Numbered from the stretch's first letter, positions 45,538 to 53,952 are shown. The stretch is DNA of 64,000 bases from Actinomyces graevenitzii C83 (GCF_000239695.1 NZ_JH470338.1:865327-929326), one strand, 5' to 3'. Notes: generated by a model from the sequence alone, not told the origin. Numbers and translations: made by a program.

Positions 45538-46635
45538 CTATTTGGCAGTTACCGCCCGGGTAACTGCGATAAGTAGGAACAGCACTATTGCGGTGATGGA
45601 AACAGCTCCACCTACCTGCCAGGATAGGCCACCAAGGTTAGCGGTTAATACCCTTACAATCAGGCCGCCGTGTAGGGCGCCAAGGGGCAGATACATAAGC
45701 GGGTGGTAGGGCAGTTGGCGGTGTAGCACCCCGGGCAAAATAATGGAGGCGTGGGCCATCACCATTGAGAGGGCGTAACCGATTGTGACCGTGTGGATGA
45801 CGACGTCGTAAGCAGCCCCATTAAAACCGTAAAGGCACCAGACCGTGGCGCTAATAGCCAACCAAAAGTAGCCACTTAGCATGGCGGAGCCGGCAAAACG
45901 CACTTGGCCACTGCCGCGCACAGTGCGCCGAGCTACATCGTGGTAGCCCATTATGAGCGCTAGGGCTAGCAGGGCTGCGGCCGCCAAGATTTGGGCTGGC
46001 CCCCACACCAGGGACAGGGCGCTAAATGAAAGCACCGCTAGGCACAGGCCCAAAACCCGCCCCTCAACTTTGCCGATAAAAGCCACGCGGGCTAGTTCCA
46101 GGCGCTCGCCGATAATGGTGAAAATCAGAAATTCCAGCCAAAGCGTGGCCACGGTTTCAAGAGGTTTATCCATTAGCCACAGCCAGGTACCCAGCGTGAG
46201 ACTGAGCGCCCCTAGGGCTTCAATTTGGGTGGCCACAGCCCCGGCGCGGGTGCGCAAAATATATAGATAGACGGCGTCTAGGCCGAGCGCTCCCACTAGC
46301 AACAGCCCTTTACCTACCGCACTTGGGGCCCCGGCCAGCAGCGCTAACATGCCGACGGCGTGCGCATAGGGGGCCACCCAAGCCCAGCGCCTACGCGCGG
46401 CCACGGCCCGCTCTAGGCTGATAACTGTGCCCAAGAAGCCTGCCAGCATCAGCGGCCCATGCAGCGCGGCCAGGTGCGCCCCGGTGACGGGAGCGGGCAG
46501 GTTTAGCCGCAGCAGGGCGGCGTCGAGCCCAGCCATTACGCAAACGCCACCTAACAATAAAGCCAGGTAGCGCGGCGCCAGGGCAGCGCGTTTTTCGCTG
46601 TTGGCGGCCTTGGAGGCAGCCGACTTATTTTTCAT
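45538..46635 (-). CDS. NnrS-like multi-pass membrane protein
   Basis: 365 residues from the ATG at 46633-46635 (KNKSAASKAANSEK start); earlier in-frame residues look untranslated. There are about 12 hydrophobic helices, with HLAALHGPLMLAGFLGTVISLERAVA near residue 55 and HTVTIGYALSMVMAHASIILPGVL near 285. The spaced His in helices (HGP, HTVTIG, MAHA) recall haem/copper proteins of the NnrS type involved in NO metabolism. It lies 69 bp upstream of nirK on the same strand, probably co-transcribed, which supports a role in handling nitrite or NO. Confidence 0.6.
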   Translation of the reverse strand: MKNKSAASKAANSEKRAALAPRYLALLLGGVCVMAGLDAALLRLNLPAPVTGAHLAALHGPLMLAGFLGTVISLERAVAARRRWAWVAPYAHAVGMLALLAGAPSAVGKGLLLVGALGLDAVYLYILRTRAGAVATQIEALGALSLTLGTWLWLMDKPLETVATLWLEFLIFTIIGERLELARVAFIGKVEGRVLGLCLAVLSFSALSLVWGPAQILAAAALLALALIMGYHDVARRTVRGSGQVRFAGSAMLSGYFWLAISATVWCLYGFNGAAYDVVIHTVTIGYALSMVMAHASIILPGVLHRQLPYHPLMYLPLGALHGGLIVRVLTANLGGLSWQVGGAVSITAIVLFLLIAVTRAVTAK

Positions 46636-46746
46636 AGTTAAAACCGTAATAATATTTCTAGTGGGCTGGCAATCTATGCTAGTTACAGATACTTTCGTCC
46701 CATTGCCCGCCCCAATCACAACAACTCAAAACTTTTAAGGACTCCA

Positions 46747-47058
46747 ATGAGCCAGAACCAGATCCCTGTTACCGACGTTTCTAGCCAGGGCCACGGCGGT
46801 TGCGGCTGCGGCTGCAGCTCCGTGCAAGATGAACTGCCGCGCCTAGACGCCCGCCCCTTCCCGCCCAAGCTACGCCACGCCGCCATTTTGGGCGCGGTAG
46901 CCTCCCTAGCTCCGGGTGAGGGCATGGAGCTGTTTGCCCCGCACGTACCGCGCCCGCTGTTGATGCAGATTGACTCCCAGATTCCTGGCGACTTCAGCTA
47001 TGAGCTGGTTTATGAGGGCGACGACGGCGCTATCGTAGCCATCCGCCGTACTGCCTAA
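46747..47058 (+). CDS. DUF2249-domain protein with Cys-rich start
   Basis: The 103-residue protein has a leader with HGGCGCGCSS, then DUF2249: LDARPFPPKLRHAAILGAVASLAPGEGMELFAPHVPRPLLMQI. The domain occurs repeatedly in denitrification and NO-related gene clusters. AAGGA lies 7 nt before the ATG. It is divergent from the NnrS-like/nirK pair, sharing a 111-bp promoter region. Its ending ACTGCCTAA recurs 18 bp downstream. Confidence 0.8.
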   Translation: MSQNQIPVTDVSSQGHGGCGCGCSSVQDELPRLDARPFPPKLRHAAILGAVASLAPGEGMELFAPHVPRPLLMQIDSQIPGDFSYELVYEGDDGAIVAIRRTA

Positions 47059-47125
47059 AGTCTGCGCACTGCCTAACTCATTCGCCGCGCTAATTCACCA
47101 CACCCACTAAAGGTCATAAACCACT

Positions 47126-48094
47126 GTGAGCGCTCCCAGCTTAGCCACTGCCCCACCCGCCCTACGCGCCCCTGGCGCCGAGGCGGGTGGGCAGCTGGTT
47201 GACCGCTATGGCCGCCAGGCCAGAGATTTGCGTTTATCTATTACCGATAAATGCAATCTGCGCTGCACCTATTGCATGCCTGCGCAGGGCCTTGAGTGGC
47301 TAAAAAATGAGCAGCTACTAAGCCTTGAGGAACTGGTGCGCTTAGCGCGCATTGGGGTGGAACGCTTAGGCATTGAACGCATCCGCATTACCGGCGGCGA
47401 GCCGCTACTGCGGCGTGATTTAGAGCAGCTGGTGGCGGCCCTAGCTCAGCTGCGCACTCACGCTGGCATTAAGCCCGACCTGGCCCTTACCACTAATGGC
47501 TTGGGCCTGGATCGGCGCGCAGCCCAGCTGCGCAGCGCCGGCCTAGACCGGGTTAATGTGTCGCTGGATTCTGTCGATGCCAGCGTTTATGCCACTACTA
47601 CTCGCCGCGACCGTTTTGCTGACGCCCTACGCGGTATCCAAACTGCTGCGATGGTGGGGCTAAACCCAATTAAGGTCAATGCCGTAGCCATGGCGGACAC
47701 AATCGAGCAGGTAGCACCAAGCCTGCTGGATAAGAGCCTGCGTGAAGGCTGGCAGCTGCGTTTTATTGAGCACATGCCACTAGGTGCGCAGGCTTGGAGT
47801 CGCCAGGCAATCGTTAGCGCCCAAAGGATTTTGGATATTTTTGCAGCTAATGGCTTCGAACTAACCGAGTTGGGTCGCCCTGACCGACGCCCAGCTCAGC
47901 TATGGCAGGTGGCCCCCACCGCCACACGACCCGGCGGCACAGTGGGCATTATTGCCTCAATTACCAGGCCATTTTGCGATGACTGCGACCGCACCCGCCT
48001 AACCGCCGCCGCCATTGCAGAATTAGGCATCCAGGTGGGCACTAGTCTGTTTGCAGTTATCAAGGCCACGGCTATAACGCTGGAAGCACGCTAG
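47126..48094 (+). CDS. moaA: MoaA-like radical SAM protein with degenerate C-terminus
   Basis: The 322-residue protein has the radical-SAM CNLRCTYCMP and the MoaA sequence ITDKCNLRCTYC, RIRITGGEPLLRRDLEQL and LTTNGLGLDRRA. The C-terminal second Fe-S site begins normally (FCDDCDRTRLTA). The third Cys, normally in a RxCLFA context, is Ser (VGTSLFA), with an odd AAIAELGIQ insertion before it. The protein then ends about 20 residues later without the terminal Gly-Gly. MoaA needs both clusters and this tail to turn GTP into the molybdopterin precursor, so activity is doubtful. No other moa gene is in the window. Either an eroding gene or a repurposed radical SAM enzyme. Confidence 0.8.
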   Translation: MSAPSLATAPPALRAPGAEAGGQLVDRYGRQARDLRLSITDKCNLRCTYCMPAQGLEWLKNEQLLSLEELVRLARIGVERLGIERIRITGGEPLLRRDLEQLVAALAQLRTHAGIKPDLALTTNGLGLDRRAAQLRSAGLDRVNVSLDSVDASVYATTTRRDRFADALRGIQTAAMVGLNPIKVNAVAMADTIEQVAPSLLDKSLREGWQLRFIEHMPLGAQAWSRQAIVSAQRILDIFAANGFELTELGRPDRRPAQLWQVAPTATRPGGTVGIIASITRPFCDDCDRTRLTAAAIAELGIQVGTSLFAVIKATAITLEAR

Positions 48095-48136
48095 AGTTAC
48101 CTAAGCAAATATTTATCTGACCAGAGGGACCTTTAC

Positions 48137-48976
48137 ATGAACTGGATCGACGCCATCATCCTAGGCGTGATTGAGGGCATCACCGAATTCCTACCGGTGT
48201 CTTCCACCGGACACCTCAACATCGTGGAAAAACTGCTGGGCTACCAGATCAACTCTGCTGGTATGACCGCGTTTACCGCTATCATCCAGATTGGCGCGAT
48301 CCTCGCTGCCGTAGTTTATTTCTGGTCTGACATCGTACGCATTGCCACGGCCTGGATTCGCGGCCTGCGCAACAAGGAGCACCGCACTGACCCCGACTAC
48401 ACCCTGGGTTGGGGCATTATTGTGGGCTCCATTCCGGTGGCTGTGCTGGGCTTGGCACTGAAGAACTTTATTGAAACCACTTCGCGTAGCTTGTGGATTA
48501 TTGCTGGCGCGCTAGTGGTGTGGTCGCTGGTGATGTGGCTGGCTGACCGTAAGAAGAACCTGGACCGTTCTATGAGCCAGGTGACCATTATGGACGCGCT
48601 GATCATTGGTCTGTTCCAGGCTTTGGCCCCGATTTTCCCGGGTATTTCTCGCTCTGGGGCCACCATCAGCGCGGGCTTGTTCCGTGGCTTTGACCGCGTA
48701 ACTGCTACTCGTCTGTCTTTCTTCATGGGTATTCCGGCACTGGTGGCCGCAGGTTTACTGGAGGCCGTTACCGCCAGTGAAGATATCTCTTCTGACATTG
48801 GTTGGGGCCCCACCATTTTGGGTACCGTGGTTTCGGGCATAGTCGCTTATGCCACTATCGCCTGGCTACTCAAGTTCGTCTCCTCCAACAAGTTCACCTC
48901 ATTCCTGATCTACCGCGTGATTTTGGGTGCGGTGATTGTGGTGCTGGTGCTTACTGGAGCTGTAGCCACTTCCTGA
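48137..48976 (+). CDS. uppP: Undecaprenyl-diphosphate phosphatase
   Basis: The 279-residue membrane protein has the two active-site signatures GVIEGITEFLPVSSTGHLNI at the start and ALAPIFPGISRSGATISAGL at about residue 160, with about eight helices. It recycles the undecaprenyl lipid carrier for cell-wall synthesis and confers bacitracin tolerance. The weak RBS AGGGACC precedes the ATG. It converges with a LysR gene across 36 bp. Confidence 0.96.
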   Translation: MNWIDAIILGVIEGITEFLPVSSTGHLNIVEKLLGYQINSAGMTAFTAIIQIGAILAAVVYFWSDIVRIATAWIRGLRNKEHRTDPDYTLGWGIIVGSIPVAVLGLALKNFIETTSRSLWIIAGALVVWSLVMWLADRKKNLDRSMSQVTIMDALIIGLFQALAPIFPGISRSGATISAGLFRGFDRVTATRLSFFMGIPALVAAGLLEAVTASEDISSDIGWGPTILGTVVSGIVAYATIAWLLKFVSSNKFTSFLIYRVILGAVIVVLVLTGAVATS

Positions 48977-49012
48977 AACAAAACCCACTGAGCCTAGCTT
49001 TAGGCGCCGTCG

Positions 49013-49909
49013 TCAGTGTCCTTTCGCCGTTAGTAGGCGGATTACTTCACTGGCGGCGGCGTCTGGTTCTAGGCGGGTGGCCCGATGGCGCAGCACCACT
49101 TTGCGTCCGCCTAGTCCAGTTAGGTGGTGTAGGACAACTCCGGCAGGTGCAGGGAAACTACCTAGAGCCAGATGGGGTACCAGGCAGTAGCCCAAGCCTT
49201 GCGCCACCATGGTTAGCCCAGTGGAGTAGTCGTTGATTTCGTGGGTGGAGTTAAAGCGATGCCCCAGGGCCCCCTCTAGGCGCCGCATGGCCGCACCGCC
49301 CGCCGTCGAGATATCCATATCCAGCCAGTTGAGTTTAGTTAGCTCGCTAAGTGAGGTCGGCACGGGCTGGTGTGGGGGCACTGCCAGCACCCAGGGGTCT
49401 GAGGTTAGGGGAATGTCTTTGGTGGAGCGGGTGGGGGTGAAAGTAATTGATTCATCTGCCTCTAGTAGCATCATGTCTAGCTCACCGCTGCGCAGGCGCC
49501 GGCGGGAAACTGCATCATCAAGCTCGTAAATGCGTAGTTCAATACCTGGATGCAGCTGGCTGATTTGTTCACGTACCGGCAGTAACAGCGCCAAAATACC
49601 GGTTTGAAATGAGCCCACCCGCACCATACCGGTCACGCTTTGGCCACTGGAGGCTAACAACTCACGCTGCGCCCCTGTGATTTCAGCCTCTATACGTTCG
49701 GCAGCGTCAGTTAACAGTCGGCCGGCACTGGTTAATTGTGCACCCCGGGGCGTGCGCTCTAGCAGCTGTACCCCGGCTTCTTTCTCTAATAGCCTGATCT
49801 GCTGCGAAATAGCACTGGGGGAAATGCGCAAAGTATCGGAGGCGGCCACAATTCCACCGTTACGATATACAGCCAGCAGAATAGCCATGCGTCGCGGATC
49901 CAACTGCAT
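49013..49909 (-). CDS. LysR-family transcriptional regulator
   Basis: The 298-residue protein has an N-terminal HTH MAILLAVYRNGGIVAASDTLRISPSAISQQIRLLEKEAGVQLLER and a C-terminal periplasmic-binding-like effector domain (VRVGSFQTGILALLLPVREQISQLHPGIELRI). The target is unknown. TAGAAT lies 6 nt upstream of the ATG with no Shine-Dalgarno, implying a leaderless transcript. It is divergent from the small membrane protein at 49982, a possible target. Confidence 0.92.
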   Translation of the reverse strand: MQLDPRRMAILLAVYRNGGIVAASDTLRISPSAISQQIRLLEKEAGVQLLERTPRGAQLTSAGRLLTDAAERIEAEITGAQRELLASSGQSVTGMVRVGSFQTGILALLLPVREQISQLHPGIELRIYELDDAVSRRRLRSGELDMMLLEADESITFTPTRSTKDIPLTSDPWVLAVPPHQPVPTSLSELTKLNWLDMDISTAGGAAMRRLEGALGHRFNSTHEINDYSTGLTMVAQGLGYCLVPHLALGSFPAPAGVVLHHLTGLGGRKVVLRHRATRLEPDAAASEVIRLLTAKGH

Positions 49910-49981
49910 GAAGTAATTCTACATACCCAATGCGTTTTTATTTAATTGATCTTCATTCTAAAAGCGCGTAAAAATATCTGC

Positions 49982-50311
49982 GTGACTTCCCTTGTTGACA
50001 TCAGCGTCGCCGTTATCGGCTGGATCGGTTCCCTAGCTCTTGTAGCCGCCTACTTCCTAGTGGCGCGCGGCGTGTGGGCCGGCGATTCCCTAAAGTACAA
50101 CGCTCTGAACATGTCGGGTGCGATTTTGCTGATTATCAACTGCGCCTACGTAAACGCTTGGCCTTCGGCTGTAGCCAACCTGTTCTTCCTGGCAGTGGGC
50201 GTATACACGGTTATCACCGTTAAGCGCGCTTACATGAAGCAGCTAGCCAAGCGTCAGGCCGCAAAGTTGCGCCGTCGCAACAGCGAGCTTGACCTGCCGG
50301 TAGCCGCCTAA
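49982..50311 (+). CDS. Small membrane protein, CBU_0592-like family
   Basis: 109 residues from the GTG at 49982. It has three helices: VAVIGWIGSLALVAAYFLVARG, MSGAILLIINCAYVNAWPS and VANLFFLAVGVYTVITV, then a basic tail (KQLAKRQAAKLRRRNSE). The pattern matches the small CBU_0592-like membrane family of unknown function. No Shine-Dalgarno is visible. It is divergent from the LysR gene and ends in a strong terminator. Confidence 0.7.
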   Translation: MTSLVDISVAVIGWIGSLALVAAYFLVARGVWAGDSLKYNALNMSGAILLIINCAYVNAWPSAVANLFFLAVGVYTVITVKRAYMKQLAKRQAAKLRRRNSELDLPVAA

Positions 50312-50337
50312 AATCTATTCAAAGCATCCGCTAATGC

Positions 50338-50365
50338 CTGCCCTGCCAAAATATTGGCAGGGCAG
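50338..50365. terminator. Bidirectional terminator between the CBU_0592-like and tetR genes
   Basis: CTGCCCTGCCAA and TTGGCAGGGCAG form a perfect 12-bp stem with a 4-nt loop, followed by TTTTATTA on the plus strand. Confidence 0.88.
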
Positions 50366-50370
50366 TTTTA

Positions 50371-50994
50371 TTACTTAGTAAATAGGTCTGGAGACATATA
50401 CCGATCTAACGTTGGCCCCACCAGGGCAGCTACTTCATCTCTTGGCATTGAGGCTAGAGGCTCAAACTTCATGATGTAGCGCACGCTTATTAGGCCTAAA
50501 AGCTGGGTGGTCATTAGATTCATGCGCACTGGCACCTGATCTAAACCCAAACTGGTAAATGTTGGCAGAGCTACACGCGAGCTAATGCGGTCTAGAAACA
50601 TTTGTCGCACCTGCTCTTCAGAAGACAGTGCGCGCACCATGGCCACATAAGCTGGCCCCGATTCATTAGTTTCCACAAAGTTCAGCAGCTGGCGCAGTAC
50701 CTGCGTTCCTCCACCCCCACCTTCTGCGGCTTGACTTATCCACCACTGGGCAATCTGCAGCGATTCCATTACCTGCGAGATAGCTTCAGCGAACAGTTCA
50801 TCTTTGGAGCCAAAGTAGTAGTGAATCAGCTTGGCATCACACCCGGCCCGGCGCGCCACTGAGCGCATGGTGGTGCCTTTGTAGTCATGCAGCGCAAATT
50901 CTTCGCGTGCGGCAGCCAAAATTTGTTCTTTATCCACTCCACCATTGCGCGGGCCACGTTTGGCTCCCCCGACGGCGTTAGCAGCTGAAGTCAC
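50371..50994 (-). CDS. TetR-family repressor of the adjacent ABC exporter
   Basis: The 207-residue protein has the TetR HTH (DKEQILAAAREEFALHDYKGTTMRSVARRAGCDAKLIHYYFGSKDELF) and a helical ligand domain. It is divergent from an ABC-2 exporter, with a near-perfect inverted repeat between them (51042-51070), so it very likely represses the exporter and itself. The inducer is unknown, possibly a drug or peptide. Confidence 0.92.
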   Translation of the reverse strand: MTSAANAVGGAKRGPRNGGVDKEQILAAAREEFALHDYKGTTMRSVARRAGCDAKLIHYYFGSKDELFAEAISQVMESLQIAQWWISQAAEGGGGGTQVLRQLLNFVETNESGPAYVAMVRALSSEEQVRQMFLDRISSRVALPTFTSLGLDQVPVRMNLMTTQLLGLISVRYIMKFEPLASMPRDEVAALVGPTLDRYMSPDLFTK

Positions 50995-51041
50995 GTCTCT
51001 ACCGTATAGCGCGTCACATTACAGAGCAAGTATTTCCACAG

Positions 51042-51070
51042 TTGATGAAATATCTTAATATTTTCATCAA
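51042..51070. promoter_or_regulatory. TetR operator
   Basis: TTGATGAAATAT and its inverted copy ATATTTTCATCAA (one extra T) face each other across 3-4 bases in the promoter gap between tetR and the exporter. A further half-like GCGATGAAAT follows at 51071. Size and symmetry fit a TetR dimer site. Confidence 0.7.
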
Positions 51071-51130
51071 GCGATGAAATACCGCGCCTGTTGCCCTACT
51101 GGACACCAGACACAATCAAAGGAACACACC

Positions 51131-52333
51131 ATGAGGGCCTTATTCATCAAGGAATTTCAAGAACTCAAACGTGACCGGCGCACGCTAGCCATGATCATCA
51201 TGCTGCCACTGCTACTACTGCTAGTGTTCGGCTACGCCGCCAACTTCTCCGTTGACCACATCAACGTCAAAGTCATCGGCCCCCAGGCCAGCTCAACTGT
51301 CAGCTATCTAAAATCCCTACCGGGAGCCGACAAATTCAACTTTGTGGCCGACACTTCAGCCCCTGCCACCCCCACCCAGGCCCAAAAGCTACTGCGCTCG
51401 CCCAGCGGCGACGTCGTCGTTATCCCCAAAGCCAAGGCGGGAACCTTAAGCCAGCGGGTGGATGTCTACTTAAACGGCGCCAAACTCTTTACCGCCCAAA
51501 GCGCCAAGGCCGACCTGGTGCAAATGCAGGCAAATGACATGCGCGCCCAGTTAAAACAGCTTTCCAGCGCCGCCACCCAAGCCCAGCAAAGCGCGCAGGG
51601 GCTACGCACTAACCCTACCCAAGCCGCCCAAGCCGCTAAGGAGCAAAGTCAAAAGCTGCAGGCCCTAGCCAAGCAGGCTCAGGAAACTAACACCAACTGG
51701 ATCAAGGTGGAGTTCAACCCTGATCTAAAAACCTCTTGGGTGATGATTCCTGGTCTAATCGGCCTGGTGATGGCGGTTATAGGCACGCTGATCACCTCTA
51801 TCGGCATGGTGCGTGAGCGCGAGGCCGGCACCCTGGAGCAGCTGGCGGTTATGCCGATTAAGGCCCGCTCAATTATTGCCGGCAAAATTTCGCCCTACTT
51901 TATGCTGGCGATTGTAGATATGAGCGCAGTGGCGCTGGCCGGCGTGTACCTGTTCGATATTCCCTTCAACGGACAGCTGTGGCTATTTGCGCTGGCCGGG
52001 CTGCTGTTCCTGGGCGTGGTGTTAGGGCTGGGAGTGCTGATCTCCACAGTTTCGCAGACCACGGCGCAGGCGGTGCAAATGGCGATTATGACCATCATTC
52101 CCCAAACACTGCTTTCGGGCCTGGTTTTCCCGCTGGAATCTATGGCCACCTGGGTGCGCTGCATCGGCTATCTACTGCCGCTGACCTGGTTTGTGCAGGT
52201 TTCGCGCGGGGTGATGCTTAACGGTTCTAACGCCGCGCAACTGTGGCTGCCGCTTAGCATTATGGCGCTGCAATGCGTACTACTTTTCGGGGCGGCCACG
52301 GCCCGCTTGGCCCGTTCGCTACGCAGCATTTAA
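51131..52333 (+). CDS. ABC-2 type exporter permease
   Basis: 400 residues from the ATG at 51131 (AAAGGAA 8 nt upstream). It has one N-terminal helix (TLAMIIMLPLLLLLVFGYAANF), an external domain of about 170 residues rich in Gln/Ala (a likely coiled coil AQQSAQGLRTNPTQAAQAAK), then five or six helices. Conserved ABC-2 features are REREAGTLEQLAVMPI and the final helices. It forms the membrane part of a drug or lipid exporter with the ATPase that starts 12 bp later, under control of the divergent TetR regulator. Confidence 0.92.
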   Translation: MRALFIKEFQELKRDRRTLAMIIMLPLLLLLVFGYAANFSVDHINVKVIGPQASSTVSYLKSLPGADKFNFVADTSAPATPTQAQKLLRSPSGDVVVIPKAKAGTLSQRVDVYLNGAKLFTAQSAKADLVQMQANDMRAQLKQLSSAATQAQQSAQGLRTNPTQAAQAAKEQSQKLQALAKQAQETNTNWIKVEFNPDLKTSWVMIPGLIGLVMAVIGTLITSIGMVREREAGTLEQLAVMPIKARSIIAGKISPYFMLAIVDMSAVALAGVYLFDIPFNGQLWLFALAGLLFLGVVLGLGVLISTVSQTTAQAVQMAIMTIIPQTLLSGLVFPLESMATWVRCIGYLLPLTWFVQVSRGVMLNGSNAAQLWLPLSIMALQCVLLFGAATARLARSLRSI

Positions 52334-52344
52334 GGGGGTTAGCC

Positions 52345-53880
52345 GTGATTAGTTTTGAAAATGCGTGCTGCTCAGGGTTGGAGGGCACCTGCCTTAGTTT
52401 TGCCCCTGCTAGCGTCAGCAGCATTATTGGCGACGGCGCTAGTGCTAAGGATGCGATTTTGGCGCTGCTTAACCGCCGTCGTCGCCCCACTCAAGGTAAG
52501 GTAAGCGGCCTGCCGGACTCTGCCCAGATTGGCTATATGCCTAGTGATTCGGGTACTTGGCCTAATTTGAGCGTAGCCGAGAACTTACGTTTTGTGGCAA
52601 AAATTTTTGGTCATTACGACGACGCCCGCGCCCAGCAGCTACTCAAGGCAGCTGACCTGGATCGTTTCACTGACCGCCTGGCCCGCAACCTCTCTGGGGG
52701 AATGCGTAAAAAGTTAGGCGTGATTATGGCGGCCCTGCCTGAGCCGCAGCTACTGGTGCTAGATGAGCCCACCACCGGGGTGGATCCTGACTCGCGCGCA
52801 GCTATTTTGGCTTTGATTAAGGCTGAAGCTGCCCGGGGCGCCACGGTGGTGGTAGCCACCACCTATATTGATGAGGCGGAAGACTCTAGCCAAATTATTT
52901 TGACTTTGGGCTCACGTGTGATGGCCACCGGCACCGCTAAGCAGCTAATTGCCTGCGCTTCCCAGCTTGATGAGCAAACCGTGGCCAGCTTGGGCGAGCC
53001 TTGGCAGCGCAGCGCGCCGTTAGAGCGAGCCTGTATTGCCTGGCAGCTTTGCGCCCAAAGCGGCTCCGATTGGCAAGGTTTTAGCACAGAGCTTGGTCAA
53101 TCAAGCCAAGCGGGGGCTAGCGACTCAGTCCCCGCACAGCCCGCCAGCTCAACCCCCGCACAGCCCACCAGCTCAACCCCCGCACAGCCCGCCAGCTCAA
53201 CCCCCGCACAGCCCGCCAGCTCAACCCAGGCAGGCAGCGGCAAGTCAGCAACGGCCCCCTCCCCCAAAGCGCAGGACTTGATTAGTGTGCAGGAACTGCG
53301 CAAACGTTTTGGCGATTTTGAGGCTCTTAAAGGCGTGTCTTTTGCTGTCTCGCCGGGTGAAATTGTGGGTTTAATTGGCGCTAATGGCGCCGGTAAATCC
53401 ACCAGTATGCGCATTATTTTGGGTCTCGAAGCAGCCTCTTCGGGCCAGGTTAGCGTGCTGGGCCAACGCCCCGGTAGCTTGCAGGCACGCAAGCTTTTAG
53501 GGTACGTACCCCAGTTTGTGGGTTTGGCGCCATCGTTGAGCGCAAGTGAAAACTTGATTTTCAATGCGCGCCAGTATCAGTGCCAGGTCCCCACCCAGGT
53601 GGGCCGGTGGGCCAGCAGTTTTGGCGCCAACCCAGTAGTTAACTTGCCACTGTCTACTAGGCGCATGTTGGCCTGTATGAACGCCACTATGCACGCTCCG
53701 CAGCTGCTGATTATGGATGAGCCTACTTCCGGCATGGATCCGCTAGCCCGACTGCGGCTTTGGCAGTATCTGCGTCAGTTGGCCTCCAGTGGGGTGGGGA
53801 TTTTGATTTCCACCCACTACTCCTCTGAGGCGGCCCAGTGCGATCGGGTGGTACGCATGCGTGCCGGCCAGGTTATTTAG
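52345..53880 (+). CDS. Two-domain ABC ATPase with one active and one degenerate site
   Basis: 511 residues from the GTG at 52345, after AAGGGGG. NBD1 (1 to about 225) has a degenerate Walker A (GDGASAKD, residues 29-36) but intact signature NLSGGMRKKLG and Walker B LLVLDEPTTGVDP. NBD2 (from about 310) has perfect Walker A GANGAGKST but a degenerate signature (LPLSTRRML) with intact LLIMDEPTSGMDP. ATP sites form between Walker A of one domain and the signature of the other. So one composite site is complete and the other is doubly lost, a consistent asymmetric ATPase. The linker carries four 8-residue repeats (PAQPASST). It powers the adjacent permease. Confidence 0.92.
   Translation: MISFENACCSGLEGTCLSFAPASVSSIIGDGASAKDAILALLNRRRRPTQGKVSGLPDSAQIGYMPSDSGTWPNLSVAENLRFVAKIFGHYDDARAQQLLKAADLDRFTDRLARNLSGGMRKKLGVIMAALPEPQLLVLDEPTTGVDPDSRAAILALIKAEAARGATVVVATTYIDEAEDSSQIILTLGSRVMATGTAKQLIACASQLDEQTVASLGEPWQRSAPLERACIAWQLCAQSGSDWQGFSTELGQSSQAGASDSVPAQPASSTPAQPTSSTPAQPASSTPAQPASSTQAGSGKSATAPSPKAQDLISVQELRKRFGDFEALKGVSFAVSPGEIVGLIGANGAGKSTSMRIILGLEAASSGQVSVLGQRPGSLQARKLLGYVPQFVGLAPSLSASENLIFNARQYQCQVPTQVGRWASSFGANPVVNLPLSTRRMLACMNATMHAPQLLIMDEPTSGMDPLARLRLWQYLRQLASSGVGILISTHYSSEAAQCDRVVRMRAGQVI
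53131..53226 (+). repeat. Four 24-bp in-frame repeats in the ABC ATPase linker
   Basis: CCCGCACAGCCCGCCAGCTC plus four bases, repeated about four times with one base change in the second unit. It encodes PAQPASST units between the two nucleotide-binding domains, so length changes would keep the frame. Confidence 0.95.
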
Positions 53881-53952
53881 GGCTCGACGGCGCCCGCGCC
53901 TTAGCGCGCCTGCGTAGTCAGCGGCTGTCCGATCCTCAGCAACGCCCGCGCC

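Noticed and set aside
47126..48094. moaA as a simple frameshift pseudogene
   Set aside because: The missing Cys is a substitution in frame, and I could not find the lost C-terminus in another frame nearby.
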